DNA of 23,040 nucleotides from a virus. Each line of letters opens with the position of its first letter. The stretch's first letter is position 1. Location of the stretch: positions 1 through 23,040 of IMG/VR virus record IMGVR_UViG_3300006810_000416. One strand, written 5' to 3'. Position numbers and translations under genes: made by a program. Shown piece by piece: positions 16,301 through 23,040 of the stretch. The notes below the pieces were generated by a model. That model ran no database searches, was not told the origin of the DNA, and saw only the letters and a program-made list of their open reading frames with translations.

Positions 16301-16615
16301 ATGACAAACTCTACACAATTTAAATATAGAGTAGTTTTCTTTAAACAACCAACATGTGTTGCATGTGAAACTATGAAGCCTATTTGGGTTGAGGTTGCAA
16401 ATAAGATTTGCGAAGAGTACCCCCATTATAACGTTGGTTTTGGCGAATGGGACGTAACTTCTGATGACTGGGAATTCTGCGATAAGATCGAGTGCGACGG
16501 CACTCCTAACTTTGCAGTCTTTGATGAAGAAGGAGTTCTACTGGGAATTAATACTGAAGGAATGCTTGCAGCCGGGCAGCTAAAGGACTTCATAATTACC
16601 TCTATTGAGAAATGA
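16301..16615 (+). CDS. Thioredoxin-like protein (104 aa)
   Basis: This is a small thiol-disulphide oxidoreductase-type protein. The active-site pair is C19-V-A-C22 inside FFKQPTCVACETMKPIW, at the N-terminus of the first long helix. The cis-proline loop is GTP (68-69) in DGTPNFAVF, and the length is that of a classical thioredoxin. The CVAC dipeptide differs from the usual CGPC, so its redox potential may differ. There are further cysteines at 37, 60 and 65. It shares a start/stop overlap (ATGA) with the sigma gene, so the two are co-translated. In phages thioredoxin-like proteins can serve nucleotide reduction or polymerase processivity. Neither partner is in this window. Confidence 0.82.
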   Translation: MTNSTQFKYRVVFFKQPTCVACETMKPIWVEVANKICEEYPHYNVGFGEWDVTSDDWEFCDKIECDGTPNFAVFDEEGVLLGINTEGMLAAGQLKDFIITSIEK

Positions 16616-17382
16616 AGCAAAGAACTAAGTCTAAGAGAGCAAGAGATAAACGCGATGAGCATATTATCTCTCAAATGTGGAAAGCAGACCAGGTTGCTAG
16701 AAAAATCTCGAATTTTACCGGGTTGCCATTTGAGGAGCTCAGAGATGCAGCGCTCGAGTATATTGTTCGTATTTATGACACCTGGGATCAGAGCAAAGGG
16801 GCAAACTTTAGTACCTGGGTAAACAGGTGCTTGCAATTCCACATGCTCAATTATCTTAGAGATAGTTCTAGGCTTGTTAAGATGCCTCGTTCGTATTCCG
16901 ATTTATATCTGAAGATCAGAAAATACCTCATTAAAAATCCTAATATCACCAATCAGGAAATTGCAGACGATTTAAAGATTCCTGTCAAGAAGGTCGATAC
17001 TGTTCGCACAGCTTTTACAATGAGTTTTAATCCTGTTACGGAACAAAACTGCGTTATTGAAAGTTCCGAGACAAACGAAATCGGATTTAATGAGTTACTT
17101 TCAAATCACAACGAGTTGTTGTTCAGGATTACTGACCTGGAGTCTAACGATGAAACTTTCTTGATTGACTACCTTGTAAAGAAAAGATCAGTATCTACTC
17201 TTTTACGTAAAAACCCCCACCTTAAAAACATTGATGATATTAAGTCGTACTCGACTAAGCTAATTAACTACATACTATGGGCAGACAAGTCGTTCGAGTC
17301 CTGGGACAAGACTATACAAAAACAGGGTTCGAGAAAAAGTGGTCAGAAGTCGTTAAAAACACAGAATGCAACTACTTCGTAA
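16612..17382 (+). CDS. Phage RNA polymerase sigma factor, region 2-3 type (256 aa)
   Basis: It redirects host RNA polymerase, most likely to phage late or structural promoters, in the way of T4 gp55. Region 2 is clear at about 36-90: LRDAALEYIVRIYDTWDQ, then GANFSTWVNRCLQFHMLNYL with RDSSRLVKMPRS. Region 3 follows at about 91-135, with the helix-turn-helix-like NITNQEIADDLKIPVKKVDTV. Residues 160-222 may be a strongly degenerate region 4; no clear region 4 helix-turn-helix is seen. The last 35 residues are basic, Ser/Gln/Lys-rich and overlap the next gene in another frame. The start overlaps the thioredoxin-like stop by 4 nt. Confidence 0.85.
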   Translation: MKQRTKSKRARDKRDEHIISQMWKADQVARKISNFTGLPFEELRDAALEYIVRIYDTWDQSKGANFSTWVNRCLQFHMLNYLRDSSRLVKMPRSYSDLYLKIRKYLIKNPNITNQEIADDLKIPVKKVDTVRTAFTMSFNPVTEQNCVIESSETNEIGFNELLSNHNELLFRITDLESNDETFLIDYLVKKRSVSTLLRKNPHLKNIDDIKSYSTKLINYILWADKSFESWDKTIQKQGSRKSGQKSLKTQNATTS

Positions 17383-17978
17383 GATCGCCGGATTTTGAAT
17401 TTGTCCACGAGGTGGTTGGTAAGATAGAGAAGTGGAAAACGCTTCATGAACGTAATGGCCTCAAGTACAAAATAAGAAATAAGAAGTTTCAAGGTCGTGC
17501 TGTACGAGGAGTTGTGATGATAACTCCTAGGTCAAAAAGGGAAATCTGGTTGGGGAAAGGAAAAATAGTTGAAGAACTATTTCCCAGAACAAAGCCTCTG
17601 CCCGAATATAGGCAAAATAAAAAAGAAGCGCTGGCGGCTCTAAGACAAATTGTTGAGCCTCAGATTGTTTTATATAGAAAATCTGTATTAAGACAGATAA
17701 AGCGCAAACCATTAAAATGTCCTATTTCAGCAGATTTTTTGGAAAATACAAGTTTTCATATAGATCACAAATATCCATTTAAAGATTTGGTGATAGAATG
17801 GTGCAGAGAAGAAAAAGTAGATCTTGAAAATATAGACGTTTATTGTAGGGGCACAAAATGCTATCTAAAAGACACAACTCTTGCAGAGTCTTGGTTTGAT
17901 TATCATATGATTAATGCAGAACTTCAAGCGTTAAGCGCAAAAGCAAATTTGCAAAAAGGTTCAAAATATTATGGCTAA
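17277..17978 (+). CDS. DCL/DUF3223-like protein with HNH-type C-terminus (233 aa)
   Basis: The C-terminal part has the shape of the nuclease-like end of DUF3223/DCL-family proteins: KCPISADFLENTSFHIDHKYPF (HIDH, residues 161-164, with C148 ahead). Then come a W and YH (W206, Y209, H210) and ALSAKANLQKG at the end. The N-terminal half (about 13-105) has DYTKTGFEKKWSEVV and GRAVRGVVMITPRSKREIW, compatible with a DCL-like domain, but this is a weaker match by eye. Its first 35 codons overlap the end of the sigma gene by 106 nt in another frame. The next Met in frame is residue 81, which would remove most of the DCL-like part. Its stop codon overlaps the stop of the converging 205-aa gene. Role unknown; a DNA-cutting or DNA-processing function is likely. 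Confidence 0.65.
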   Translation: MGRQVVRVLGQDYTKTGFEKKWSEVVKNTECNYFVRSPDFEFVHEVVGKIEKWKTLHERNGLKYKIRNKKFQGRAVRGVVMITPRSKREIWLGKGKIVEELFPRTKPLPEYRQNKKEALAALRQIVEPQIVLYRKSVLRQIKRKPLKCPISADFLENTSFHIDHKYPFKDLVIEWCREEKVDLENIDVYCRGTKCYLKDTTLAESWFDYHMINAELQALSAKANLQKGSKYYG

Positions 17979-18592
17979 ATTGACCGAATATCATCATCAG
18001 CTAGATCTCTTTCATCAAAGGCTTCTTCAAAAAGTTCTTCTACTTTTTCTGCAATAATATCACCAATGCCTTGAGCAGTTTTATCGCTACTTAGCCAAGG
18101 CTTATTCTTATCAACTAGAGGAGCATACTTTACTTTATTCCCTATAGAATAAACTCCTTGAGTCCTCCTACGAACAAAATGTCCTGCATATAACTTACCG
18201 GTAATTCTTTTAATTCCTTCTTCGTTGTATCTTTGCTCCAAGTACTGGATGATCGGTGTTTCTGGGCCCTTTGTACTTAGAAATATATTAAGACGTTTTA
18301 ATACATTCTCTACTACCACATTTATATTGTCTGAAGATTCGTCAAAGTCTACATCGAGCTCCATGTCTTGGACGGCTTCTATGTATCCTTCAGAACGTTC
18401 CTTTACTTGGTCTAAAAAGTTTTGTGCTATTTGCTCTCCGATTAATGCTTTAACATCCTGCATCTGAGACTTGAGAGCAGCCTCTTTTATCCGCTCTCTT
18501 GCAGCATTTTTTACTTCATTTTTAAGAGAGTCTTTGATTCCATCGAGAGCTATTCCGATTATAAACTTAGATAGGGCTTGGACTGGTATCAT
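17975..18592 (-). CDS. Putative tail-completion/minor tail protein (205 aa)
   Basis: The N-terminal half is helical and charged, with possible coiled-coil character (about 15-75: KDSLKNEVKNAARERIKEAA). The C-terminal part, GNKVKYAPLVDKNKPWLSS (151-169) followed by a helix, resembles the YAP..vD.G....PWL pattern of HK97 gp10-type head-tail or tail-completion proteins. The match is loose. It starts with ATGA overlapping the stop of the hub gene, so the two are co-translated and probably work in the same structure. Its end overlaps the end of the converging DCL/HNH gene. Confidence 0.5.
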   Translation of the reverse strand: MIPVQALSKFIIGIALDGIKDSLKNEVKNAARERIKEAALKSQMQDVKALIGEQIAQNFLDQVKERSEGYIEAVQDMELDVDFDESSDNINVVVENVLKRLNIFLSTKGPETPIIQYLEQRYNEEGIKRITGKLYAGHFVRRRTQGVYSIGNKVKYAPLVDKNKPWLSSDKTAQGIGDIIAEKVEELFEEAFDERDLADDDIRSI

Positions 18593-21500
18593 GATGGCTT
18601 AAGGCACTCAAGTACTTCACGAGCAAATTGTTGTCGATCATCTAAGACCGGCGTACCGGCTCTTTCATAAGCTGCTTCAAAAATTCTTGTTGCCTCGTTA
18701 GCACTATTTGTAGCATTTAATTGGCGGATCATCTCTTCGCCGCTTATGGCCCCTCCAAATTTATTATTCTTTACTTCATATACAAACCAGGACATCTGAG
18801 TATTTATGCTTTTTGGATCACCGCCTATTTTTGCCGCGTATTGTTCAAGTGCTGCTTTTCTAGGTCCGTTCCATTGAAATATACCCAGCTCCCCAGCGGC
18901 TCCTAAAGCCTGGGGATTTAAATAAACTCCATTTACACTTGATTCTTTTAACCCATTACCAAGAATTCCGGCTGTACCGGCTGCACTATTTATACCTAGT
19001 TGAGATGCCGCGTCGATTACTTTTTGAATATTAGTGGGATTATATTTACTACAGGTGTACTTAAATTTACCGGGAGGAAACTCTGATTTTACGTCATTTG
19101 CGCCAATTTGCCCAGGCTCTCTTCTTGCGCTTGAAGGTTTACCGCATTCATTGCATGAAAGTTTTCCGTCTTTTCTTTTGTAGCATAAATCACTAGGAGA
19201 TCTAATATAGTCGTAGTAATCTGCATATTCGTAGTCTTGAAGGTACTCGCTAAATGTAGGCACTAGCCCCTCCCAGGTTTGATTCTGAGTAGTATCCGGC
19301 CTTCTAAGCGCATTAACAGTAACTTTTAGGTTTCCTTTTTCCCACTTCCACTCTGTTTCATTTACAAACCAATTTCTATACTCATCTGGTACCCATACTC
19401 CAGGATCAACTTGAGTGTCATCTTTGCCTCCTTCTATCCAAGAATCATAGTCTGATACAAAAGACAGTACAGTTTTACCTGGTTCTATTTCTAGAGCCCT
19501 AGGAACTCCTTGAAACTCTGTTTTTAGTTGGAAACAAAATTTATCCTGAAGCGGCGCAGCGCCGCCACTTGAGACAGGACTTGAAGTAACTTTGTTGGCA
19601 ACAGCGGGTATTAAGTCTGCTTTATCTGCTCCTTGAGGAGGGCTGGGAAATAAGTGAGCTAATAAAAGTCCTTTGCCTCCTCCAATATCAAGAACGACAT
19701 ACGACCCATAGCCTCCTTTGCTACCAACGTCATTAACTTTAATATTAGGATTAGTTATATCTATAGGTTGGCCAATAATTCCTGCACCGACAATATCTAC
19801 GCCTTCGTGCAACTTACCATTTCTTGGACCATAGGGAGAACCTGTTTCCCACTGAGATGGTTTTTTGCCACCTATGGTGATATAAGGATCTAGATCGGCA
19901 GCTGTAACTTTTGGAGATATATCGTTTTTAAAACCCACTCCAGTTAAAGTAGATATTTCTGCATGCAAGTGTGCCCCGTCTTTTCCTGGGGGATCGACGT
20001 TTCCGCTATATCCTACCCAACCCACTAATGTTTTTCCCTCGTTATCTCCAGAAGAGCTATCTGGCGCCTTATCCTCTTGTTCTTTATCTTTGAGAGGCTC
20101 GGTGACAGACATTGTAAGCCTAACGGTTGCCGGAGTAATGGAAATTACAGAAGACTCTGCCTGAGGAGGTCTTATAAAGTATCTTGTTTTAGTTTGTTTA
20201 TCCCCTGTCTGCACCTCTCCGACTTTAGCACCAATTTCTATATCATCTCCTTCTTTTACCTTTATACCCGATAGAGACGTATACTCTTGATGTATGTAAT
20301 AACGTTGTTCTTTGTTCTGAGCAGATAAATTTATAGTAAGCGTGCTTTTAACTACGACTCTTCCTTCTTCTTTAGATACAGTAGTAACTTTTCCTCCTAA
20401 ATAAGACATGCCCTCTTTTGCATTTCCAAATGCTGCGTTCTTTTCTAGCTTTGTTATAGTAAATTTTTTACCTTTAGCCTCACCTTTAAATACAACTTTT
20501 GCTTGGTTACCAGTAGAGTAGTCTCCTATCTCATCAAATTGCCCCTCAAATTTAGTAAAAGCGTTTGAAGAGGCGGCATTTATTTTCTCTATTGTTTCGG
20601 TTACAGCGTTATTGTTATTTTTAGAAAATTTAAATTCTCCCTCGCCTACTTGGGCCAGGCCTGGCAGCGGTTCTGGGTTTTCAGGATCGCTTGTTTTAGG
20701 CCGAGACGTAGTAATATCAAATTCATTAATAGCGTACTCAGCATTTATACTATATTGCTTATATAAACCCTTACCTAAATAAAACACTCTAGACGCCCTA
20801 CAGCTATAATCTGTTTTATTACAAATCTGAATAACTTTAGCGTTTTCCGCCTTGGCAGAAATGTAGGCATCCATAAACTCTTTTTCTCCGCTGTATTTTT
20901 GTAACAACTGCCCTGGAGAAAGAGCAGTGCTTTTATAGGACTTTTCAGAGACTTCGTCCTCGTCTTCTCCGCATACAGACTCTATCTTATATCCAGATTT
21001 TGAAAATATTTTATCATTCAATTGTTTAAGGACCGGCTTTCCCTTCTCAAAGAAAACAGGTATAGTTTGATTAAAGTCTGTACTAAAAGCGTATTGCCCC
21101 CTCATTGTAACTTGAGGATATTTTGAACCATGGTCAATAGTTACTTTTGTGGCTTTAAAATATGTTTGAAACTCTGAAGTTATTCCTATGCCCTCTATTT
21201 CATAATAAAGAGATATAATTATCCATCCCCTGTTTTCTGCTAGGTTAACAAGATCTGGATCGTCTATTGTATCGTAAAAGGGATAACAAGGAGTGCTGTC
21301 TGGATCTTGGCCTTTTTCACATTTAGGTAAAAGTGTTCCTGCATTTTGATAAGCATTAAATCCGCTCATCACTTGTGCCATGTTTCCAAGTACAGGCCAA
21401 GCAGCCCCGTCTAAATAGGGATCGTTAAGAGTTACAGTGCATTCGTTATCTTTGGTACTATATAGTAAATCATCTAGCCCTCCGCTGGTATTTGTGTTAA

Positions 21501-21627
21501 ACGTAGTAACATTCTGTTTTAATTTTACAGAGACAGAGTCTATCTGCCGTTCTGGAAAAACAATTACGTTTTTACTTTTTGCAGGTTTGAAAGCAACTTT
21601 TGCTCGGCACCTATATATGCTATTCAC
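18589..21627 (-). CDS. Baseplate hub/tail lysin with M23 peptidase and tail-lysozyme domains (1012 aa)
   Basis: A tail-tip protein that opens the cell wall. Residues 1-300 are beta-rich and look like a gp27/gpD-type hub platform; this is inferred from position and style. Residues about 405-472 resemble the front of an M23 domain (YLGGKVTTVSKEEG, then IKVKEGDDIEIGAKVGEV) but lack its metal ligands. GAHLHAEIS (551-559) is the HxH motif, and YGPRNGKLHEGVDI (599-612) holds the HxxxD pair. GGYGSYVVLDIGGG and LLLAHLF (638-660) follow. All M23 ligand motifs are present, but HxH comes first. Residues 862-1008 fit the phage tail lysozyme family, with GILGNGLKESSVNG (catalytic Glu candidate E895), ELGIFQWNG and QMSWFVYEV. 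Cysteine pairs occur at 103/114, 269/276 and 825/828. The start is GTG; an in-frame stop lies just upstream and no ATG is available. No Shine-Dalgarno. Confidence 0.82.
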   Translation of the reverse strand: MNSIYRCRAKVAFKPAKSKNVIVFPERQIDSVSVKLKQNVTTFNTNTSGGLDDLLYSTKDNECTVTLNDPYLDGAAWPVLGNMAQVMSGFNAYQNAGTLLPKCEKGQDPDSTPCYPFYDTIDDPDLVNLAENRGWIIISLYYEIEGIGITSEFQTYFKATKVTIDHGSKYPQVTMRGQYAFSTDFNQTIPVFFEKGKPVLKQLNDKIFSKSGYKIESVCGEDEDEVSEKSYKSTALSPGQLLQKYSGEKEFMDAYISAKAENAKVIQICNKTDYSCRASRVFYLGKGLYKQYSINAEYAINEFDITTSRPKTSDPENPEPLPGLAQVGEGEFKFSKNNNNAVTETIEKINAASSNAFTKFEGQFDEIGDYSTGNQAKVVFKGEAKGKKFTITKLEKNAAFGNAKEGMSYLGGKVTTVSKEEGRVVVKSTLTINLSAQNKEQRYYIHQEYTSLSGIKVKEGDDIEIGAKVGEVQTGDKQTKTRYFIRPPQAESSVISITPATVRLTMSVTEPLKDKEQEDKAPDSSSGDNEGKTLVGWVGYSGNVDPPGKDGAHLHAEISTLTGVGFKNDISPKVTAADLDPYITIGGKKPSQWETGSPYGPRNGKLHEGVDIVGAGIIGQPIDITNPNIKVNDVGSKGGYGSYVVLDIGGGKGLLLAHLFPSPPQGADKADLIPAVANKVTSSPVSSGGAAPLQDKFCFQLKTEFQGVPRALEIEPGKTVLSFVSDYDSWIEGGKDDTQVDPGVWVPDEYRNWFVNETEWKWEKGNLKVTVNALRRPDTTQNQTWEGLVPTFSEYLQDYEYADYYDYIRSPSDLCYKRKDGKLSCNECGKPSSARREPGQIGANDVKSEFPPGKFKYTCSKYNPTNIQKVIDAASQLGINSAAGTAGILGNGLKESSVNGVYLNPQALGAAGELGIFQWNGPRKAALEQYAAKIGGDPKSINTQMSWFVYEVKNNKFGGAISGEEMIRQLNATNSANEATRIFEAAYERAGTPVLDDRQQFAREVLECLKPS

Positions 21628-21651
21628 TAGATGACATTACTCGTATATATA

Positions 21652-21659
21652 CTTTAAAC
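21652..21659 (-). promoter_or_regulatory. GTTTAAAG element before the hub gene
   Basis: On the minus strand GTTTAAAG is followed by TATATATAC and lies 24 nt before the GTG of the hub gene. Its first G is also the last base of the terminator hairpin of the preceding gene, so termination and re-initiation signals are fused. Confidence 0.5.
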
Positions 21660-21685
21660 CCCCAGAAGGGATCTCCTCCTGAGGG
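21659..21685 (-). terminator. Intrinsic terminator after the 243-aa gene
   Basis: On the minus strand CCCTCAGGAGG pairs with CCTTCTGGGGG over 11 bp (two G-U pairs) around a five-base loop (AGATC), 24 nt after the stop of the 243-aa gene. The T-run that follows is only TTT, then AAAG and TATATATA, so it may be a weak or partial terminator, or an mRNA 3' stabiliser. It is the strongest hairpin I noticed in a gap. Confidence 0.6.
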
Positions 21686-21709
21686 CTAAAGAGACTATTT
21701 AATTTTTTA

Positions 21710-22441
21710 TCAGAGTAGCTGAGTAACCTCGGCAAGCGCGGGAGTAGATCCAGCGGGAAGTGTACCAACAGCGTCAAGGGCGATAATAACGATATCGCCA
21801 ACCGAGTAATTAGCGCCTGGAACTGGAACTCCAAGATTGTCGCCAGATGCCGTAACAACTCCGTCAACAACAGATAGGCCGTTGTCAAGATTCGCGTTTC
21901 CGTCACCACCACCAGAATCTTCGGTGCTAACCAAGAAGAAGGTTGTGGCGCCATCAGCAGCGTTGGTGTAACCTGATCCGCCGTCGATAAGAGTAATAGT
22001 AAGAATTCCGCCTTCAGCAGCAGTACCCTCAACAACTTCTGTCTCAACTTCACCAACGATACCAGAGATCACTTCGCAAAGATTGAATGTAGCAACCATG
22101 AAGTGAAAGTCTTCTTCGCCTTCAAGGCCAACAAAACGAGTAACATTAACTAACTCTGTAGTAAGAGCAGTCTTGTCTGCAGCTGGAACAGCGGCTGAGG
22201 CTTGAAGGGCAAGTACAACTTGCTCAAGAACGGCGTAAGCATTACGCTTAGCTTCAAATCCCATAGAAGGTCCGCACTTAATAAACTTTGTAAGTGCTGT
22301 TGCAGCGGCTGCTGCTTCTCCGGCTTGTGCTTGAACAAGGGGATCATCCTTAAATTCTGTAAGGAGAGTCTGTAATTTCAGTTTGAATTCAAATTCAATA
22401 CCGAGGGTACGAGATAAACCCTCGTTTAGAATATTAGCCAT
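21710..22441 (-). CDS. Probable virion protein, helical N-half and Gly-rich beta C-half (243 aa)
   Basis: I do not recognise the family. Residues 1-135 are mostly helical and Ala-rich. Residues 140-243 are beta-rich, with GGILTITLIDGGSGYTNAAD and GANYSVGDIVII (209-220). This GGSGYT / YxVGD pairing recurs in marine phage virion proteins. The codon choice looks more even and GC-richer than in its neighbours, and the gene has its own promoter element and terminator. Together these suggest a highly made single-gene unit such as a tail, decoration or other major structural protein. The ATG is preceded by ACAATACT with no Shine-Dalgarno. A function beyond 'virion protein' is not supported. Confidence 0.6.
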   Translation of the reverse strand: MANILNEGLSRTLGIEFEFKLKLQTLLTEFKDDPLVQAQAGEAAAAATALTKFIKCGPSMGFEAKRNAYAVLEQVVLALQASAAVPAADKTALTTELVNVTRFVGLEGEEDFHFMVATFNLCEVISGIVGEVETEVVEGTAAEGGILTITLIDGGSGYTNAADGATTFFLVSTEDSGGGDGNANLDNGLSVVDGVVTASGDNLGVPVPGANYSVGDIVIIALDAVGTLPAGSTPALAEVTQLL

Positions 22442-22444
22442 AGT

Positions 22445-22477
22445 ATTGTTTTATAACAAATCTAGTTATCTTTAAAC
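22445..22477 (-). promoter_or_regulatory. Candidate phage promoter before the 243-aa gene
   Basis: GTTTAAAG (22477-22470), 12 nt, then GTTATAAAACAAT (22457-22445), with the ATG three bases later. The octamer includes the stop codon of the upstream kinase-like gene. The second part shares AAACAAT with the divergent pair and also resembles the T4 late element TATAAATA. The spacer is 4 nt longer than in the divergent pair. Confidence 0.5.
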
Positions 22478-23035
22478 CAGGACGTAATCCAGAACAGACT
22501 CCCCGAGTTTAGGCTTGATTATTTGATATGGCAGAGTGGAAATGTTTTCGAGATAGTTCTTCATATAAGCATAGTATTGCTTATGTTCTTCCTCTCTTAC
22601 AAGAAGTTGGTTACGCTTATAGTACGGAGTTGCATTAGGGAATAGCTCGTCGATTTCTTTAATATGGTTTTCTTTCGCCCATTCCCAATCTCTTTTCACA
22701 ACAAGAATATCAAGAGACTTACTTACAGCAAAGAAATACGACTCTGCTGCCACAGCCCACTCTGGAGAGATGATGATGTTCCTACGAAACTTTTCATAGA
22801 AGCAAACTTCAGAGAACCCTCGGTCACAAAGGATATATTCTGCGGTGTTCCGTGTGGTAACTTTATTTAGAGGCTCAATATATTGTTCAATAGGGCTATT
22901 ATGGTGAGGCTGAGGTCCAGAGAAATGAAGCTTTTCTACGTTAGCAAACTCATTAATTACATTATAGCTATTTTCAACGAGGGTGCTTTTTCCAACACGA
23001 TCGGGACCAAGAACAGCAATAATACGTGGGAGCAT
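22472..23035 (-). CDS. P-loop nucleotide kinase-like protein (thymidylate/dNMP kinase type, 187 aa)
   Basis: It probably phosphorylates a deoxynucleoside monophosphate to feed phage DNA synthesis. The P-loop is at 10-17 (GPDRVGKS) after the beta strand MLPRIIAVL. The DRG motif of dTMP kinase-like enzymes is at 71-73 (YILCDRGFSEVCFY). A lid-like charged region follows at about 112-150 (VKRDWEW, then NQLLVREEEHKQYY). The length is close to that of dTMP kinases, though the order of conserved residues in the lid is not clear. A start further upstream cannot be excluded, because only five bases remain before the window edge. The stop lies inside the promoter element of the 243-aa gene. Confidence 0.75.
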   Translation of the reverse strand: MLPRIIAVLGPDRVGKSTLVENSYNVINEFANVEKLHFSGPQPHHNSPIEQYIEPLNKVTTRNTAEYILCDRGFSEVCFYEKFRRNIIISPEWAVAAESYFFAVSKSLDILVVKRDWEWAKENHIKEIDELFPNATPYYKRNQLLVREEEHKQYYAYMKNYLENISTLPYQIIKPKLGESVLDYVLV

Positions 23036-23040
23036 TAGAG

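Noticed and set aside
16339-16346. CTTTAAAC (GTTTAAAG on the minus strand) inside the thioredoxin-like gene
   Set aside because: It encodes Phe-Lys in a conserved place just before the CVAC site and points into the terminase end with no gene to drive, so it is probably chance.
16426-16842. Minus-strand open frame of 138 codons across the thioredoxin/sigma junction
   Set aside because: It is antisense to two clearly recognised genes and has no recognisable domain.
21637-22056. Minus-strand open frame of 139 codons overlapping the 243-aa gene
   Set aside because: It is a Leu/Pro-rich shadow in another frame, lacks its own start signals and runs through the terminator hairpin.

Overview
The window is a stretch of a tailed-phage genome of contractile-tail (myovirus) type. 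It carries a baseplate/tail module (Baseplate_J protein, P2 gpI-like protein, OB-fold spike protein, hub with murein-hydrolase domains, a giant tail-fibre-like protein), a large terminase, a phage sigma factor, a thioredoxin-like protein, two HNH-type nucleases and a dNMP kinase-like protein. The style of the virion proteins (a beta-helix lead-in with a VDPSVG...RPF.TLERAL pattern, decapeptide AVxxxKI fibre repeats, GGSGYT/YxVGD motifs) resembles marine and cyanobacterial myoviruses. The terminase does not look like T4 gp17, so a non-T4 myovirus lineage is my guess. The host cannot be read from this window. No tRNA, rRNA, CRISPR array, insertion sequence or integrase is visible.

Layout: (1) 1-6142, minus strand: a gene running off the left edge, a 1827-aa fibre/baseplate protein and a 184-aa virion protein. 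(2) 6143-6226: a divergent promoter region. (3) 6227-13727, plus strand: five tightly packed genes (a 295-aa protein of unknown role, gpJ-like, gpI-like, spike-like, and a Gly/Ala-rich protein). (4) 13778-16214: an HNH homing-endonuclease-like gene overlapping the large terminase gene. (5) 16215-16300: a gap with a housekeeping-type promoter, then thioredoxin-like, sigma factor and DCL/HNH genes, each overlapping the next. (6) From 17975 rightward, minus strand: a small tail protein, a 1012-aa hub/lysin, a 243-aa probable virion protein and a dNMP kinase-like gene at the right edge. The plus and minus blocks meet at 17975-17978 with overlapping stop codons. Apart from the gaps listed, the window is almost entirely coding; there is no gene-free stretch over 100 bases.

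The most interesting signal is regulatory. The octamer GTTTAAAG lies in nearly every gap large enough for a promoter, always pointing at the next gene: twice in the divergent region (forming a perfect inverted repeat) and before the HNH/terminase, hub and 243-aa genes. The one larger gap without it, before the thioredoxin-sigma operon, instead has a textbook extended -10 (TGGTATAAT). A simple reading is that host RNA polymerase makes the phage sigma factor, which then serves the structural genes through the GTTTAAAG promoters. Other points worth following up are an M23 peptidase whose catalytic motifs are in reversed order within the hub, a 106-nt out-of-frame overlap between the sigma and DCL/HNH genes, three cysteine-bracketed repeats in the spike protein, and three tandem putative DNA-binding repeats in the HNH protein.
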